This document shows positions 43,121 through 58,100 of a stretch of 64,000 nt of DNA, one piece after another. The notes below the pieces were generated by a model. The model did not search any database, was not told where the DNA came from, and saw only the letters and a list, made by a program, of their open reading frames with translations. The position numbers and the translations under genes are program-made. Origin of the DNA: Cafeteria roenbergensis. Taxonomy: Eukaryota; Sar; Bigyra; Bicosoecida; Cafeteriaceae. Numbering within the stretch: position 1 is the stretch's first letter; the number at the start of each line of letters is the position of its first letter. The stretch spans positions 669,584-733,583 of the forward strand of contig VLTN01000009.1 in NCBI GenBank assembly GCA_008330645.1, in the 5' to 3' direction.

Positions 43121-46100
43121 ATGGGTGCACCCGACCACAGAAAAGCGTCACGGGGGCTTGCCGCGGGCGCTGCAGCCGTGTTGCTGGCCGTCACGGCGCC
43201 GGTGGCCCGTGGCGTGACGTGTCCTGCGATTGGAAGCTCTGGCGCGCACGTGATTGCAAGCTCTTGCACGTTCGCCAGCGGCAGCTACGCCGCAAGCAGC
43301 CTTCGCATCGGACCAGGCGTGACAGTGGACGCAACGCTCCCATTTAGCCTCGACGTCGCAAATGACCTGGACGTGCTCGGCCAGCTCAGAGGCCTTGCCT
43401 CGGACAACGACGACAAGGCCATGCAAATTCGAGCTGGCCGTCTCATCCGCGTCACAGGAAGCATCACGGTTGACGGTGCTGGGTACTCACGCGGAAATCG
43501 GCACTCAAGCTGCTTCTGGGGGGGGTACGGCAACGGCGGCCTTCATGCCGGAGGGCCCGAGGGCAAGACTTGCGGCGACTACGAATGGCCAACCTTGGCC
43601 GGCAGTTCGGGTTCCAACGGCGAGGAGTATTGGCTTGGAGGCAACGGAGGCGGCTCGCTCTCCCTTGCCTGTGCCGAAGCAAAGACAAGCTCCATCGAGC
43701 TCATTGGCTGGGTGGGTGCCAGTGGCTTGCGCGGGCAGGGAAGCAGTTACCGAGGCCGCGCAGGAGGCGGAGGAGCAGGAGGCTCCATTCTGATTGTCAC
43801 GTCCAATCTTGCCGGCAGCGGGTCTCTCTGGGCAGTGGGCGGTGATGGCAATGATGGTGAAAGCAGCTGGGGCAACAGCAATGGGGGGTCCGGGGGCCGC
43901 ATTGCTATTCACGCTGCACAGTCGAGCTTCACAGGCTACGCTCGGACCTTCGCAGGCAGCACCTTCGGTACGCCCTGGGGTCCTCAAAATGCGGGCGGAA
44001 CCACGTTTTGGTGTCTGGGAAAGGTTGCTGCGGAGGAGACCGACCCGGAGACCAACCCAAGGCTCTGCGAGTTTCGCAAGCTCGAAACTGCAAACACTGA
44101 TCGGGCCGAGACGACGTACCATGTCCATCTGCCACTGGTGGGCGGACGCCGCTTCATTGTACTTGATGAACTTTTCCTTGGGACGGGCACGCAGCTGTCC
44201 ATTGCCGCGCCTGCAACGTTTCACCCAGTTGCATCACCAAACGATCGGACCTCGGTCTCGATTGGGGAGATCACGGGGCCTGGAGCGCTTTCATCACAGC
44301 TCTGGGTGTATGCTGGCACGACATGGACAATTTCGGGCCGGTCTCCGACCGAGCAAGTCGTCGGGCGGCACTCGGTTTCTGGGTGGGTGGAGACTACGTC
44401 CAACAGCCCAACATGGGCCCGTGAAGTCACGGCCCGAGAGACGGTGCTCAGTCCCCTCTTTTTGAAGGTCGGCCACTTGCACACCGCCCCAAACAGCCAA
44501 CTCGTGCTCCCTCCCGCATTCGTTTTGAGTTCAGGGACCGTCCTTTCGCTGAACTCAGTTCTTGTGGGGGTGAAGTCCATAACCGTCGACTCTGAATCCA
44601 CATTGCGCCTCGGAGGCCAAGGCAGAACGTGGGTGAACGACACAGGCAAGGAGCAGACCGACTGGAGTCGCTGGGCCTGCGAGCAAGGCGCGGCTGCATG
44701 CTCCTCCAGAGGAGTCGTGCCGACCGACGGAAGCAGCAACGCCAAATTCGCATTCTCTTCGCTTCGGCTGCTGGGAAATGCTCGGCTCGAAATCGAAGGG
44801 CAGGTGCTCGTTGTTGCCGCAGCTGAGCTAATCCTAGGTCATTCGTCGCAGCTGGAGGTGCAGGGACCTCAGACGGGCCAGCTCCGCATCGAGGCCCGCG
44901 ACGCGCTCAGGCTCGGCCCGGGCGCCGCCATCCGCGCCGACGGCGCCGGCTACGGGCCCGACGCGCGCCATCCCAGCTGCTCCGACGGCGGGGCGCGCAA
45001 CGGCGGCCTGCACGGCGGCGGGCCGGCGGGGCAGTCCTGCGGCGACTACGAGTGGCCCGTGCTCGCGGGTCCGGGCGGGTCGTCGGGCCAGCACGCCGGC
45101 GGGGCGGGCGGCGGATCGGTGACGCTGGTGTGCAACGCCACGGAGTCGAGCGTGATGGAGCTGAACGGCACCGTGTCCGTGGACGGCCAGAGCGGTCGGG
45201 CCCACACCTCCTCGTATTCACCGGCGAGCGGCGGCGGCGCGGGCGGGTCGCTGCTGGTGGTGGCCTCGCGGCTGTCGGGGACCGGCACGCTGTCCGCGGA
45301 CGGCGGCGCCGGGGCGGACGGCCACGGATCCGACGACAGCAACGGCGGGTCCGGCGGCCGCATCGCCATCCACGCCTACGAGACCTCGCGCGGCGTCTCC
45401 TTCACGGGCGCGGTGCGGGCTCGCGCCGGGGCGGCGTACGGGTCGTGGGGTGCACAGGCGGCGGCGGGCACCGTGTACTGGTGCGACGGTCGGGCGAGCG
45501 AGTCCGAGGCGGCGCTGGAGGGCGAGGCGAACGTGCACCGCTGCGGGGTGCGCCGTCTGGAGCTGGACAACTCGGATCGGGTCCGGACGCCGTACTTCAC
45601 GCAGCTGCAGCTCCCAGCATGGCGCCGCCTCGTGGAGGTGGACGAGCTGCACCTGGGCTCCGGCGTACAGCTCGCGGTGCCCGGGCCGCCGGTGTTCGAC
45701 CCCGTCGCGATGCCGCTGAACCGCACGGCGGTGGTGCTGGGCAACGTGACGGGTGTGGGGTCGGGCACGTCTGCCTTGCACGCCCTGGCGGGGACGACAG
45801 TGTCGCTGGCGGGCCTGCGTCCGGGGGTGCGACGAGTCAGCGAGAACGGGGAGTGGGTTCGCCAGAGCCAGGAGCAGCGGGTCGTGTCCATGACTGTCGA
45901 AGAGCACGCACGCCTTGTTCTTCCGCAGTCGCTCATCCTGCGATCCGTCGCGTTGACAGTGCGAGGAGACGTGTTCGGGGCCCGGTCCCTGTGGATGCAC
46001 GAAGGGTCGAGCTCTGAGTTGGGAAGCTCGGGAGCGATGCGCATTCTGGCTCGGGCGACGCGCGACGCCGACCCCAGCAGTTCGCTGGAAACGGACGACG

Positions 46101-49100
46101 CCGCTTTGGGGCCCCCATTCAAGGCTCCGATCGTGACATGGCAGACGTGGGCGTGCGCGGCCGAGCTGCCAGCGTGCCCCCAACCTGGCCAACGCCTCGC
46201 CGGCTCGTCTGCCGATGACCGTGGCCGGTTCGCCTTCGGGTCGCTGCGAGTGCTGGATGACGCCACGCTCACAGTCGCCGGAGGGGTGCGGTCTGTGGTT
46301 GCGTCCGAGCTGGACGTGCTGCACAGCGCCGCAGTGACAGTGCAGGGACCGGAGACGGGCCAGCTCCGCATCGAGGCCCGCGACGCGCTCAGGCTCGGCC
46401 CGGGCGCCGCCATCCGCGCCGACGGCGCCGGCTACGGGCCCGACGCGCGCCATCCCAGCTGCTCCGACGGCGGGGCGCGCAACGGCGGCCTGCACGGTGG
46501 CGGGCCGGCGGGGCAGTCCTGCGGCGACTATGAGTGGCCCGTGCTCGCGGGTCCGGGCGGGTCGTCGGGCCAGCACGCCGGCGGGGCGGGCGGCGGATCG
46601 GTGACGCTGGTGTGCAACGCCACGGAGTCGAGCGTGATGGAGCTGAACGGCACCGTGTCCGTGGACGGCCAGAGCGGTCGGGCCCACACCTCCTCGTATT
46701 CACCGGCGAGCGGCGGCGGCGCGGGCGGGTCGCTGCTGGTGGTGGCCTCGCGGCTGTCGGGGACCGGCACGCTGTCCGCGGACGGCGGCGCCGGGGCAGA
46801 CGGCCACGGATCCGACGACAGCAACGGCGGGTCCGGCGGCCGCATCGCCATCCACGCCTACGAGACCTCGCGCGGCGTCTCCTTCACGGGCGCGGTGCGG
46901 GCTCGCGCCGGGGCGGCGTACGGGTCGTGGGGTGCACAGGCGGCGGCGGGCACCGTGTACTGGTGCGACGGTCGGGCGAGCGAGTCCGAGGCGGCGCTGG
47001 AGGGCGAGGCGAACGTGCACCGCTGCGGGGTGCGCCGTCTGGAGCTGGACAACTCGGATCGGGTCCGGACGCCGTACTTCACGCAGCTGCAGCTCCCAGC
47101 ATGGCGCCGCCTCGTGGAGGTGGACGAGCTGCACCTGGGCTCCGGCGTACAGCTCGCGGTGCCCGGGCCGCCGGTGTTCGACCCCGTCGCGATGCCGCTG
47201 AACCGCACGGCGGTGGTGCTGGGCAACGTGACGGGTGTGGGGTCGGGCACGTCTGCCTTGCACGCCCTGGCGGGGACGACAGTGTCGCTGGCGGGCCTGC
47301 GTCCGGGGGTGCGACGAGTCAGCGAGAACGGGGAGTGGGTTCGCCAGAGCCAGGAGCAGCGGGTCGTGTCCATGACTGTCGAAGAGCACGCACGCCTTGT
47401 TCTTCCGCAGTCGCTCATCCTGCGATCCGTCGCGTTGACAGTGCGAGGAGACGTGTTCGGGGCCCGGTCCCTGTGGATGCACGAAGGGTCGAGCTCTGAG
47501 TTGGGAAGCTCGGGAGCGATGCGCATTCTGGCTCGGGCGACGCGCGACGCCGACCCCAGCAGTTCGCTGGAAACGGACGACGCCGCTTTGGGGCCCCCAT
47601 TCAAGGCTCCGATCGTGACATGGCAGACGTGGGCGTGCGCGGCCGAGCTGCCAGCGTGCCCCCAACCTGGCCAACGCCTCGCCGGCTCGTCTGCCGATGA
47701 CCGTGGCCGGTTCGCCTTCGGGTCGCTGCGAGTGCTGGATGACGCCACGCTCACAGTCGCCGGAGGGGTGCGGTCTGTGGTTGCGTCCGAGCTGGACGTG
47801 CTGCACAGCGCCGCAGTGACAGTGCAGGGACCGGAGACGGGCCAGCTCCGCATCGAGGCCCGCGACGCGCTCAGGCTCGGCCCGGGCGCCGCCATCCGCG
47901 CCGACGGCGCCGGCTACGGGCCCGACGCGCGCCACCCCAGCTGCTCCGACGGCGGGGCGCGCAACGGCGGCCTGCACGGCGGCGGGCCGGCGGGGCAGTC
48001 CTGCGGCGACTATGAGTGGCCCGTGCTCGCGGGTCCGGGCGGGTCGTCGGGCCAGCACGCCGGCGGGGCGGGCGGCGGATCGGTGACGCTGGTGTGCAAC
48101 GCCACGGAGTCGAGCGTGATGGAGCTGAATGGCACCGTGTCCGTGGACGGCCAGAGCGGTCGGGCCTACACCTCCGGCTCGGGGTCGGCGAGCGGCGGCG
48201 GCGCGGGCGGGTCGCTGCTGGTGGTGGCCTCGCGGCTGTCGGGGACCGGCACGCTGTCCGCGGACGGCGGCGCCGGGGCGGACGGCCACGGATCCGACGA
48301 CAGCAACGGCGGGTCCGGCGGCCGCATCGCCATCCACGCCCACGAGACCTCGCGCGGCGTCTCCTTCACGGGCGCGGTGCGGGCTCGCGCCGGGGCGGCG
48401 TACGGGTCGTGGGGTGCACAGGCGGCGGCGGGCACCGTGTACTGGTGCGACGGTCGGGCGAGCGAGTCCGAGGCGGCGCTGGAGGGCGAGGCGAACGTGC
48501 ACCGCTGCGGGGTGCGCCGTCTGGAGCTGGACAACTCGGATCGGGTCCGGACGCCGTACTTCACGCAGCTGCAGCTCCCAGCATGGCGCCGCCTCGTGGA
48601 GGTGGACGAGCTGCACCTGGGCTCCGGCGTACAGCTCGCGGTGCCCGGGCCGCCGGTGTTCGACCCCGTCGCGATGCCGCTGAACCGCACGGCGGTGGTG
48701 CTGGGCAACGTGACGGGTGTGGGGTCGGGCACGTCTGCCTTGCACGCCCTGGCGGGGACGACAGTGTCGCTGGCGGGCCTGCGTCCGGGGGTGCGACGAG
48801 TCAGCGAGAACGGGGAGTGGGTTCGCCAGAGCCAGGAGCAGCGGGTCGTGTCCATGACTGTCGAAGAGCACGCACGCCTTGTTCTTCCGCAGTCGCTCAT
48901 CCTGCGATCCGTCGCGTTGACAGTGCGAGGAGACGTGTTCGGGGCCCGGTCCCTGTGGATGCACGAAGGGTCGAGCTCTGAGTTGGGAAGCTCGGGAGCG
49001 ATGCGCATTCTGGCTCGGGCGACGCGCGACGCCGACCCCAGCAGTTCGCTGGAAACGGACGACGCCGCTTTGGGGCCCCCATTCAAGGCTCCGATCGTGA

Positions 49101-52100
49101 CATGGCAGACGTGGGCGTGCGCGGCCGAGCTGCCAGCGTGCCCCCAACCTGGCCAACGCCTCGCCGGCTCGTCTGCCGATGACCGTGGCCGGTTCGCCTT
49201 CGGGTCGCTGCGAGTGCTGGATGACGCCACGCTCACAGTCGCCGGAGGGGTGCGGTCTGTGGTTGCGTCCGAGCTGGACGTGCTGCACAGCGCCGCAGTG
49301 ACAGTGCAGGGACCGGAGACGGGCCAGCTCCGCATCGAGGCCCGCGACGCGCTCAGGCTCGGCCCGGGCGCCGCCATCCGCGCCGACGGCGCCGGCTACG
49401 GGCCCGACGCGCGCCACCCCAGCTGCTCCGACGGCGGGGCGCGCAACGGCGGCCTGCACGGCGGCGGGCCGGCGGGGCAGTCCTGCGGCGACTACGAGTG
49501 GCCCGTGCTCGCGGGTCCGGGCGGGTCGTCGGGCCAGCACGCCGGCGGGGCGGGCGGCGGATCGGTGACGCTGGTGTGCAACGCCACGGAGTCGAGCGTG
49601 ATGGAGCTGAACGGCACCGTGTCCGTGGACGGCCAGAGCGGTCGGGCCCACACCTCCGGCTCGGGGTCGGCGAGCGGCGGCGGCGCGGGCGGGTCGCTGC
49701 TGGTGGTGGCCTCGCGGCTGTCGGGGACCGGCACGCTGTCCGCCGACGGCGGCGCCGGGGCGGACGGCTACGGATCCGACGACAGCAACGGCGGGTCCGG
49801 CGGCCGCATCGCCATCCACGCCTACGAGACCTCGCGCGGCGTCTCCTTCACGGGCGCGGTGCGGGCTCGCGCCGGGGCGGCGTACGGGTCGTGGGGTGCA
49901 CAGGCGGCGGCGGGCACCGTGTACTGGTGCGACGGTCGGGCGAGCGAGTCCGAGGCGGCGCTGGAGGGCGAGGCGAACGTGCACCGCTGCGGGGTGCGCC
50001 GTCTGGAGCTGGACAACTCGGATCGGGTCCGGACGCCGTACTTCACGCAGCTGCAGCTCCCAGCATGGCGCCGCCTCGTGGAGGTGGACGAGCTGCACCT
50101 GGGCTCCGGCGTACAGCTCGCGGTGCCCGGGCCGCCGGTGTTCGACCCCGTCGCGATGCCGCTGAACCGCACGGCGGTGGTGCTGGGCAACGTGACGGGT
50201 GTGGGGTCGGGCACGTCTGCCTTGCACGCCCTGGCGGGGACGACAGTGTCGCTGGCGGGCCTGCGTCCGGGGGTGCGACGAGTCAGCGAGAACGGGGAGT
50301 GGGTTCGCCAGAGCCAGGAGCAGCGGGTCGTGTCCATGACTGTCGAAGAGCACGCACGCCTTGTTCTTCCGCAGTCGCTCATCCTGCGATCCGTCGCGTT
50401 GACAGTGCGAGGAGACGTGTTCGGGGCCCGGTCCCTGTGGATGCACGAAGGGTCGAGCTCTGAGTTGGGAAGCTCGGGAGCGATGCGCATTCTGGCTCGG
50501 GCGACGCGCGACGCCGACCCCAGCAGTTCGCTGGAAACGGACGACGCCGCTTTGGGGCCCCCATTCAAGGCTCCGATCGTGACATGGCAGACGTGGGCGT
50601 GCGCGGCCGAGCTGCCAGCGTGCCCCCAACCTGGCCAACGCCTCGCCGGCTCGTCTGCCGATGACCGTGGCCGGTTCGCCTTCGGGTCGCTGCGAGTGCT
50701 GGATGACGCCACGCTCACAGTCGCCGGAGGGGTGCGGTCTGTGGTTGCGTCCGAGCTGGACGTGCTGCACAGCGCCGCAGTGACAGTGCAGGGACCGGAG
50801 ACGGGCCAGCTCCGCATCGAGGCCCGCGACGCGCTCAGGCTCGGCCCGGGCGCCGCCATCCGCGCCGACGGCGCCGGCTACGGGCCCGACGCGCGCCATC
50901 CCAGCTGCTCCGACGGCGGGGCGCGCAACGGCGGCCTGCACGGCGGCGGGCCGGCGGGGCAGTCCTGCGGCGACTACGAGTGGCCCGTGCTCGCGGGTCC
51001 GGGCGGGTCGTCGGGCCAGCACGCCGGCGGGGCGGGCGGCGGATCGGTGACGCTGGTGTGCAACGCCACGGAGTCGAGCGTGATGGAGCTGAACGGCACC
51101 GTGTCCGTGGACGGCCAGAGCGGTCGGGCCTACACCTCCGGCTCGGGGTCGGCGAGCGGCGGCGGCGCGGGCGGGTCGCTGCTGGTGGTGGCCTCGCGGC
51201 TGTCGGGGACCGGCACGCTGTCCGCGGACGGCGGCGCCGGGGCGGACGGCTACGGTACCTTGGACAGCAACGGCGGGTCCGGCGGCCGCATCGCCATCCA
51301 CGCCTACGAGACCTCGCGCGGCGTCTCCTTCACGGGCGCGGTGCGGGCTCGCGCCGGGGCGGCGTACGGGTCGTGGGGTGCACAGGCGGCGGCGGGCACC
51401 GTGTACTGGTGCGACGGTCGGGCGAGCGAGTCCGAGGCGGCGCTGGAGGGCGAGGCGAACGTGCACCGCTGCGGGGTGCGCCGCCTTGATGTTTTCGCGC
51501 ATGGTGTTTCTTCGGCTTTACACGTGACACAGGTTCTGTTTCCGCTGCCATGGAGGCCGCTTCACATTGACGTTCTCGAGTTTGGCACCGGGTCGCGGCT
51601 TTCATTTTTTCCACCGTCCTCGTCGAATGTTTCGGCGGACCATTGCTCGCCAAGTCTGACGGTCGGACGCTTGCTTTCTGACTCGGCTTCGCGGTCTTCC
51701 TTTGAGGTCCAGCCACACACCCGTGTCGGCATTGGACATGCCCAGTGCCTGAGGCACAGCTCCGGCAACACATCGCAGTTCTGTGTGGCGGTCGAAGTCA
51801 GGCGAGCTGGCCAGCTTATTCTTCCGAGCGAGTTCGAGCTGCTGCCCTCGGCGTCAATGATTGCTGAAGGCACTCTTTCGGGAGCGCAGCATGTGAGGCT
51901 TCATGCCTCGTCTTCGCTGTGGTTGGGAAGCACCGGAGGAACGGCAGACAATCGCGCTGATACAGCAGACAGTACGTACAAGTTTGAGTCTCTTCGCCTC
52001 ATCGGGAACGCCGCTCTCACTCTCGGGGCCGGCGTGCGCGCGATCGCCGCCGCCGAGCTCGACGTCTCCGGATCCGCTATCGTGGCGGTGCAGGGACCTC

Positions 52101-55100
52101 AGACGGGCCAGCTCCGCATCGAGGCCCGTGACGCGCTCAGGCTCGGCCCGGGCGCCGCCATCCGCGCCGACGGCGCCGGCTACGGGCCCGACGCGCGCCA
52201 TCCCAGCTGCTCCGACGGCGGGGCGCGCAACGGCGGCCTGCACGGCGGCGGGCCGGCGGGGCAGTCCTGCGGCGACTACGAGTGGCCCGTGCTCGCGGGT
52301 CCGGGCGGGTCGTCGGGCCAGCACGCCGGCGGGGCGGGCGGCGGATCGGTGACGCTGGTGTGCAACGCCACGGAGTCGAGCGTGATGGAGCTGAACGGCA
52401 CCGTGTCCGTGGACGGCCAGAGCGGTCGGGCCCACACCTCCGGCTCGGGGTCGGCGAGCGGCGGCGGCGCGGGCGGGTCGCTGCTGGTGGTGGCCTCGCG
52501 GCTGTCGGGGACCGGCACGCTGTCCGCGGACGGCGGCGCCGGGGCGGACGGCTACGGTACCTTGGACAGCAACGGCGGGTCCGGCGGCCGCATCGCCATC
52601 CACGCCTACGAGACCTCGCGCGGCGTCTCCTTCACGGGCGCGGTGCGGGCTCGCGCCGGGGCGGCGTACGGGTCGTGGGGTGCACAGGCGGCGGCGGGCA
52701 CCGTGTACTGGTGCGACGGTCGGGCGAGCGAGTCCGAGGCGGCGCTGGAGGGCGAGGCGAACGTGCACCGCTGCGGGGTGCGCCGTCTGGAGCTGGACAA
52801 CGGCGACCTGCCGGAGACGCCGTTCTACCCGCAGCTGTCGGTGGCCGAAGGCCGCCGCCGCTTCGTGATCGACGAGCTGCACCTCGGGTCCGCCACGAAC
52901 CTCTCAGTGCAGGCGCCATCGGACTTCGACCCCGTCTCTGCGCCTGACTCCCGATCATCCGTGGTGATTGGCGATGTTTCCGGCTTGGCCGTGTCCCGCT
53001 CAGTGCTGTCAGTTGCGGATGGCACCACCTGGATGTGGGCAGGCATTGCTCCAACATCTCACCGTGTCGGCTTGGTGGCCGTTTCGGTGGACGCAAGGTC
53101 TGCAGGCTATAACCAGTCCCTTTCAGTTGAGACTGTGTCGAGAACAATCCATCTTGACTCAGGGTGCATCTCGGTGGGAGATGTGAGGGTGGAGCAGTGG
53201 GGCCATCTTGTACTGTCTCGACATGTCCTCGTTTCTCAAGGTGCATCGCTCACTGTTCAGGGAGCGTTGTCAGGGGCAGAAACCTTGACAATCGACGCCG
53301 GAGCGCGCGTCACACTGCAGAGGACCGGGACGACGCGTGCACAGAGCTCAAACGCCAGCTGGGAAGCCTGGGCTTGCAGCAGAGTGTCGGCACGTTGCGA
53401 ACAAGCTGATGACTTGCGGCCAACAACGGCAGCGGTGTATGCGGGTCGATATGCGTTTGCGTCTCTTCGCCTCATCGGGAACGCCGCTCTCACTCTCGGG
53501 GCCGGCGTGCGCGCGATCGCCGCCGCCGAGCTCGATGTCTCCGGATCCGCTATCGTGGCGGTGCAGGGACCTCAGACAGGCCAGCTCCGCATCGAGGCCC
53601 GTGACGCGCTCAGGCTCGGCCCGGGCGCCGCCATCCGCGCCGACGGCGCCGGCTACGGGCCCGACGCGCGCCATCCCAGCTGCTCCGACGGCGGGGCGCG
53701 CAACGGCGGCCTGCACGGTGGCGGGCCGGCGGGGCAGTCCTGCGGCGACTACGAGTGGCCCGTGCTCGCGGGTCCGGGCGGGTCGTCGGGCCAGCACGCC
53801 GGCGGGGCGGGCGGCGGATCGGTGACGCTGGTGTGCAACGCCACGGAGTCGAGCGTGATGGAGCTGAACGGCACCGTGTCCGTGGACGGCCAGAGCGGTC
53901 GGGCCTACACCTCCGGCTCGGGGTCGGCGAGCGGCGGCGGCGCGGGCGGGTCGCTGCTGGTGGTGGCCTCGCGGCTGTCGGGGACCGGCACGCTGTCCGC
54001 CGACGGCGGCGCCGGGGCGGACGGCTACGGTACCTTGGACAGCAACGGCGGGTCCGGCGGCCGCATCGCCATCCACGCCCACGAGACCTCGCGCGGCGTC
54101 TCCTTCACGGGCGCGGTGCGGGCTCGCGCCGGGGCGGCGTACGGGTCGTGGGGTGCACAGGCGGCGGCGGGCACCGTGTACTGGTGCGACGGTCGGGCGA
54201 GCGAGTCCGAGGCGGCGCTGGAGGGCGAGGCGAACGTGCACCGCTGCGGGGTGCGCCGTCTGGAGCTGGACAACGGCGACCTGCCGGAGACGCCGTTCTA
54301 CCCGCAGCTGTCGGTGGCCGAAGGCCGCCGCCGCTTCGTGATCGACGAGCTGCACCTCGGGTCCGCCACGAACCTCTCAGTGCAGGCGCCATCGGACTTC
54401 GACCCCGTCTCTGCGCCTGACTCCCGATCATCCGTGGTGATTGGCGATGTTTCCGGCTTGGCCGTGTCCCGCTCAGTGCTGTCAGTTGCGGATGGCACCA
54501 CCTGGATGTGGGCAGGCATTGCTCCAACATCTCACCGTGTCGGCTTGGTGGCCGTTTCGGTGGACGCAAGGTCTGCAGGCTATAACCAGTCCCTTTCAGT
54601 TGAGACTGTGTCGAGAACAATCCATCTTGACTCAGGGTGCATCTCGGTGGGAGATGTGAGGGTGGAGCAGTGGGGCCATCTTGTACTGTCTCGACATGTC
54701 CTCGTTTCTCAAGGTGCATCGCTCACTGTTCAGGGAGCGTTGTCAGGGGCAGAAACCTTGACAATCGACGCCGGAGCGCGCGTCACACTGCAGAGGACCG
54801 GGACGACGCGTGCACAGAGCTCAAACGCCAGCTGGGAAGCCTGGGCTTGCAGCAGAGTGTCGGCACGTTGCGAACAAGCTGATGACTTGCGGCCAACAAC
54901 GGCAGCGGTGAATGCGGGTCGATATGCGTTTGCGTCTCTTCGCCTCATCGGGAACGCCGCTCTCACTCTCGGGGCCGGCGTGCGCGCGATCGCCGCCGCC
55001 GAGCTCGACGTCTCCGGATCCGCTATCGTGGCGGTGCAGGGACCTCAGACAGGCCAGCTCCGCATCGAGGCCCGTGACGCGCTCAGGCTCAGCCCGGGCG

Positions 55101-58100
55101 CCGCCATCCGCGCCGACGGCGCCGGCTACGGGCCCGACGCGCGCCATCCCAGCTGCTCCGACGGCGGGGCGCGCAACGGCGGCCTGCACGGTGGCGGGCC
55201 GGCGGGGCAGACCTGCGGCGACTACGAGTGGCCCGTGCTGGCCGGCGCGGGCGGGTCGGGCGGGGCGTCGGGCGGGTCCGGCGGGGGGTCGTTGCTGATC
55301 CAGTGCAACTTCACCGCGTCCAGCTCCGTCGACCTCGCCGGCCTCGTGACCGTGGACGGCCACGCCGGGTCCGGGTCGAGCGGCGCGGGCGGCGCGGGCG
55401 GGTCGCTGGTGGTGGTGGCCGGGCGGCTGGCCGTGACGGGCACCCTGTCCGCCAACGGAGGCGCCGCGTCGGCGAGCAGCAACGCCAACGGCGGGTCCGG
55501 CGGCCGGATCGCCCTGCACGCGTACCAGCCCGCCTGGGCCGCCGCCACGGGCTCCGTGCGCGCGCGGGCCGGCGCGGCGCAGGGATCGTGGTCCGCCCAG
55601 GCCGCGGCCGGCACGACGCTGTGGTGCGACGGCCGGGCGGCGCCGGGGTCGGAGTCGGAGTCGAACCCGCACGGGTGCGGCACGCGTCGTCTGGAGATCG
55701 ACAACGGCGACCTCCCCGCCACGCCCTACTTCGCACAGCTCAACGCCGTACGGCCCCGGGCGCGGTTCGTGATCGACCACCTGTACCTGGGGTCGCCGAC
55801 CAGCTTCTCCGTCCGCGCCCCCTCGGCCTTCCACCCCGAGACCATGCCCGACGACCGGTCCAGCATCGTGCTGGGCAACGTCTCCGGACCCGGCGTGTCC
55901 GCCTCGAGCGTCACCGTGGCGGCCGGCACCGACTGGACCGTGGGCCCGGCGCAGTCCTCGGCCGCGGACCCCTTCGCGCTGGGCCTGCGGTCGCTGACCG
56001 TGGCGGAGCACGGACGGCTGATGCTGGCGTGGGCGGTGTGGCTGCGCGCCACCACGGTGACCGTGCGCGGCGAGCTGTCGGGCGTGCGGCACCTCACGCT
56101 GGATGCGGGCGCCGCCGTGTCGCTGGGCGGGTCGGGCGGCGTGTGGATCGACAACGCCACCGGCACCGGCGCGGACGGCGAGTGGGCCGCGTGGGCGTGC
56201 GCCGCCGGCGTGGCGTCGTGCTCGTCGGCGGGCGGGGCGAGGCGGCTCCAGGGCCGGTACGGCTTCGAGTCGCTGCGCCTCCTCGGCGACGCGTCCCTCA
56301 CGCTCGACGCGGGCGTGCGGTCGGTGGGCGCGGCGCAGGTGGACGTGCTGGCCACGTCGCGAGTGACGGCGCTGGGTCCGCGTTCGACGCAGCTGCGGCT
56401 GGTCGCGCGCGACGGACTGCGCCTGGCGCCCGGCGCCGCCATCCGCGCCGACGGCATCGGGTTCGCCGGCGGGGAGCGGGACGCGAGCTGCTCCGCGGGC
56501 GACGACGCCGGCGAGGGCGGGATGCACGGCGGCGGGCCAGCGGGACAGACCTGCGGCGACTACGAGTGGCCCGTGCTGGCCGGCGCGGGCGGGTCGGGCG
56601 GGGCGTCGGGCGGGTCCGGCGGGGGGTCGTTGCTGATCCAGTGCAACTTCACCGCGTCCAGCTCCGTCGACCTCGCCGGCCTCGTGACCGTGGACGGCCA
56701 CGCCGGGTCCGGGTCGAGCGGCGCGGGCGGCGCGGGCGGGTCGCTGGTGGTGGTGGCCGGGCGGCTGGCCGTGACGGGCACCCTGTCCGCCAACGGAGGC
56801 GCCGCGTCGGCGAGCAGCAACGCCAACGGCGGGTCCGGCGGCCGGATCGCCCTGCACGCGTACCAGCCCGCCTGGGCCGCCGCCACGGGCTCCGTGCGCA
56901 CGCGGGCCGGCGCGGCGCAGGGATCGTGGTCCGCCCAGGCCGCGGCCGGCACGACGCTGTGGTGCGACGGCCGGGCGGCGCCGGGGTCGGAGTCGGAGTC
57001 GAACCCGCACGGGTGCGGCACGCGTCGTCTGGAGATCGACAACGGCGACCTCCCCGCCACGCCCTACTTCGCACAGCTCAACGCCGTACGGCCCCGGGCG
57101 CGGTTCGTGATCGACCACCTGTACCTGGGGTCGCCGACCAGCTTCTCCGTCCGCGCCCCCTCGGCCTTCCACCCCGAGACCATGCCCGACGACCGGTCCA
57201 GCATCGTGCTGGGCAACGTCTCCGGACCCGGCGTGTCCGCCTCGAGCGTCACCGTGGCGGCCGGCACCGACTGGACCGTGGGCCCGGCGCAGTCCTCGGC
57301 CGCGGACCCCTTCGCGCTGGGCCTGCGGTCGCTGACCGTGGCGGAGCACGGACGGCTGATGCTGGCGTGGGCGGTGTGGCTGCGCGCCACCACGGTGACC
57401 GTGCGCGGCGAGCTGTCGGGCGTGCGGCACCTCACGCTGGATGCGGGCGCCGCCGTGTCGCTGGGCGGGTCGGGCGGCGTGTGGATCGACAACGCCACCG
57501 GCACCGGCGCGGACGGCGAGTGGGCCGCGTGGGCGTGCGCCGCCGGCGTGGCGTCGTGCTCGTCGGCGGGCGGGGCGAGGCGGCTCCAGGGCCGGTACGG
57601 CTTCGAGTCGCTGCGCCTCCTCGGCGACGCGTCCCTCACGCTCGACGCGGGCGTGCGGTCGGTGGGCGCGGCGCAGGTGGACGTGCTGGCCACGTCGCGA
57701 GTGACGGCGCTGGGTCCGCGTTCGACGCAGCTGCGGCTGGTCGCGCGCGACGGACTGCGCCTGGCGCCCGGCGCCGCCATCCGCGCCGACGGCATCGGGT
57801 TCGCCGGCGGGGAGCGGGACGCGAGCTGCTTCGCGGGCGACGACGCCGGCGAGGGCGGGATGCACGGCGGCGGGCCAGCGGGACAGACCTGCGGCGACTA
57901 CGAGTGGCCCGTGCTGGCCGGCGCGGGCGGGTCGGGCGGGGCGTCGGGCGGGTCCGGCGGGGGGTCGTTGCTGATCCAGTGCAACTTCACCGCGTCCAGC
58001 TCCGTCGACCTCGCCGGCCTCGTGACCGTGGACGGCCACGCCGGGTCCGGGTCGAGCGGCGCGGGCGGCGCGGGCGGGTCGCTGGTGGTGGTGGCCGGGC

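Noticed and set aside
46700-51502. Minus-strand open frame of 1600 codons across the A repeats
   Set aside because: It mirrors the plus-strand repeats, has Arg/Pro/Ala/His shadow composition, and repeats with the same period. Long antisense frames are expected in very GC-rich repetitive coding DNA.
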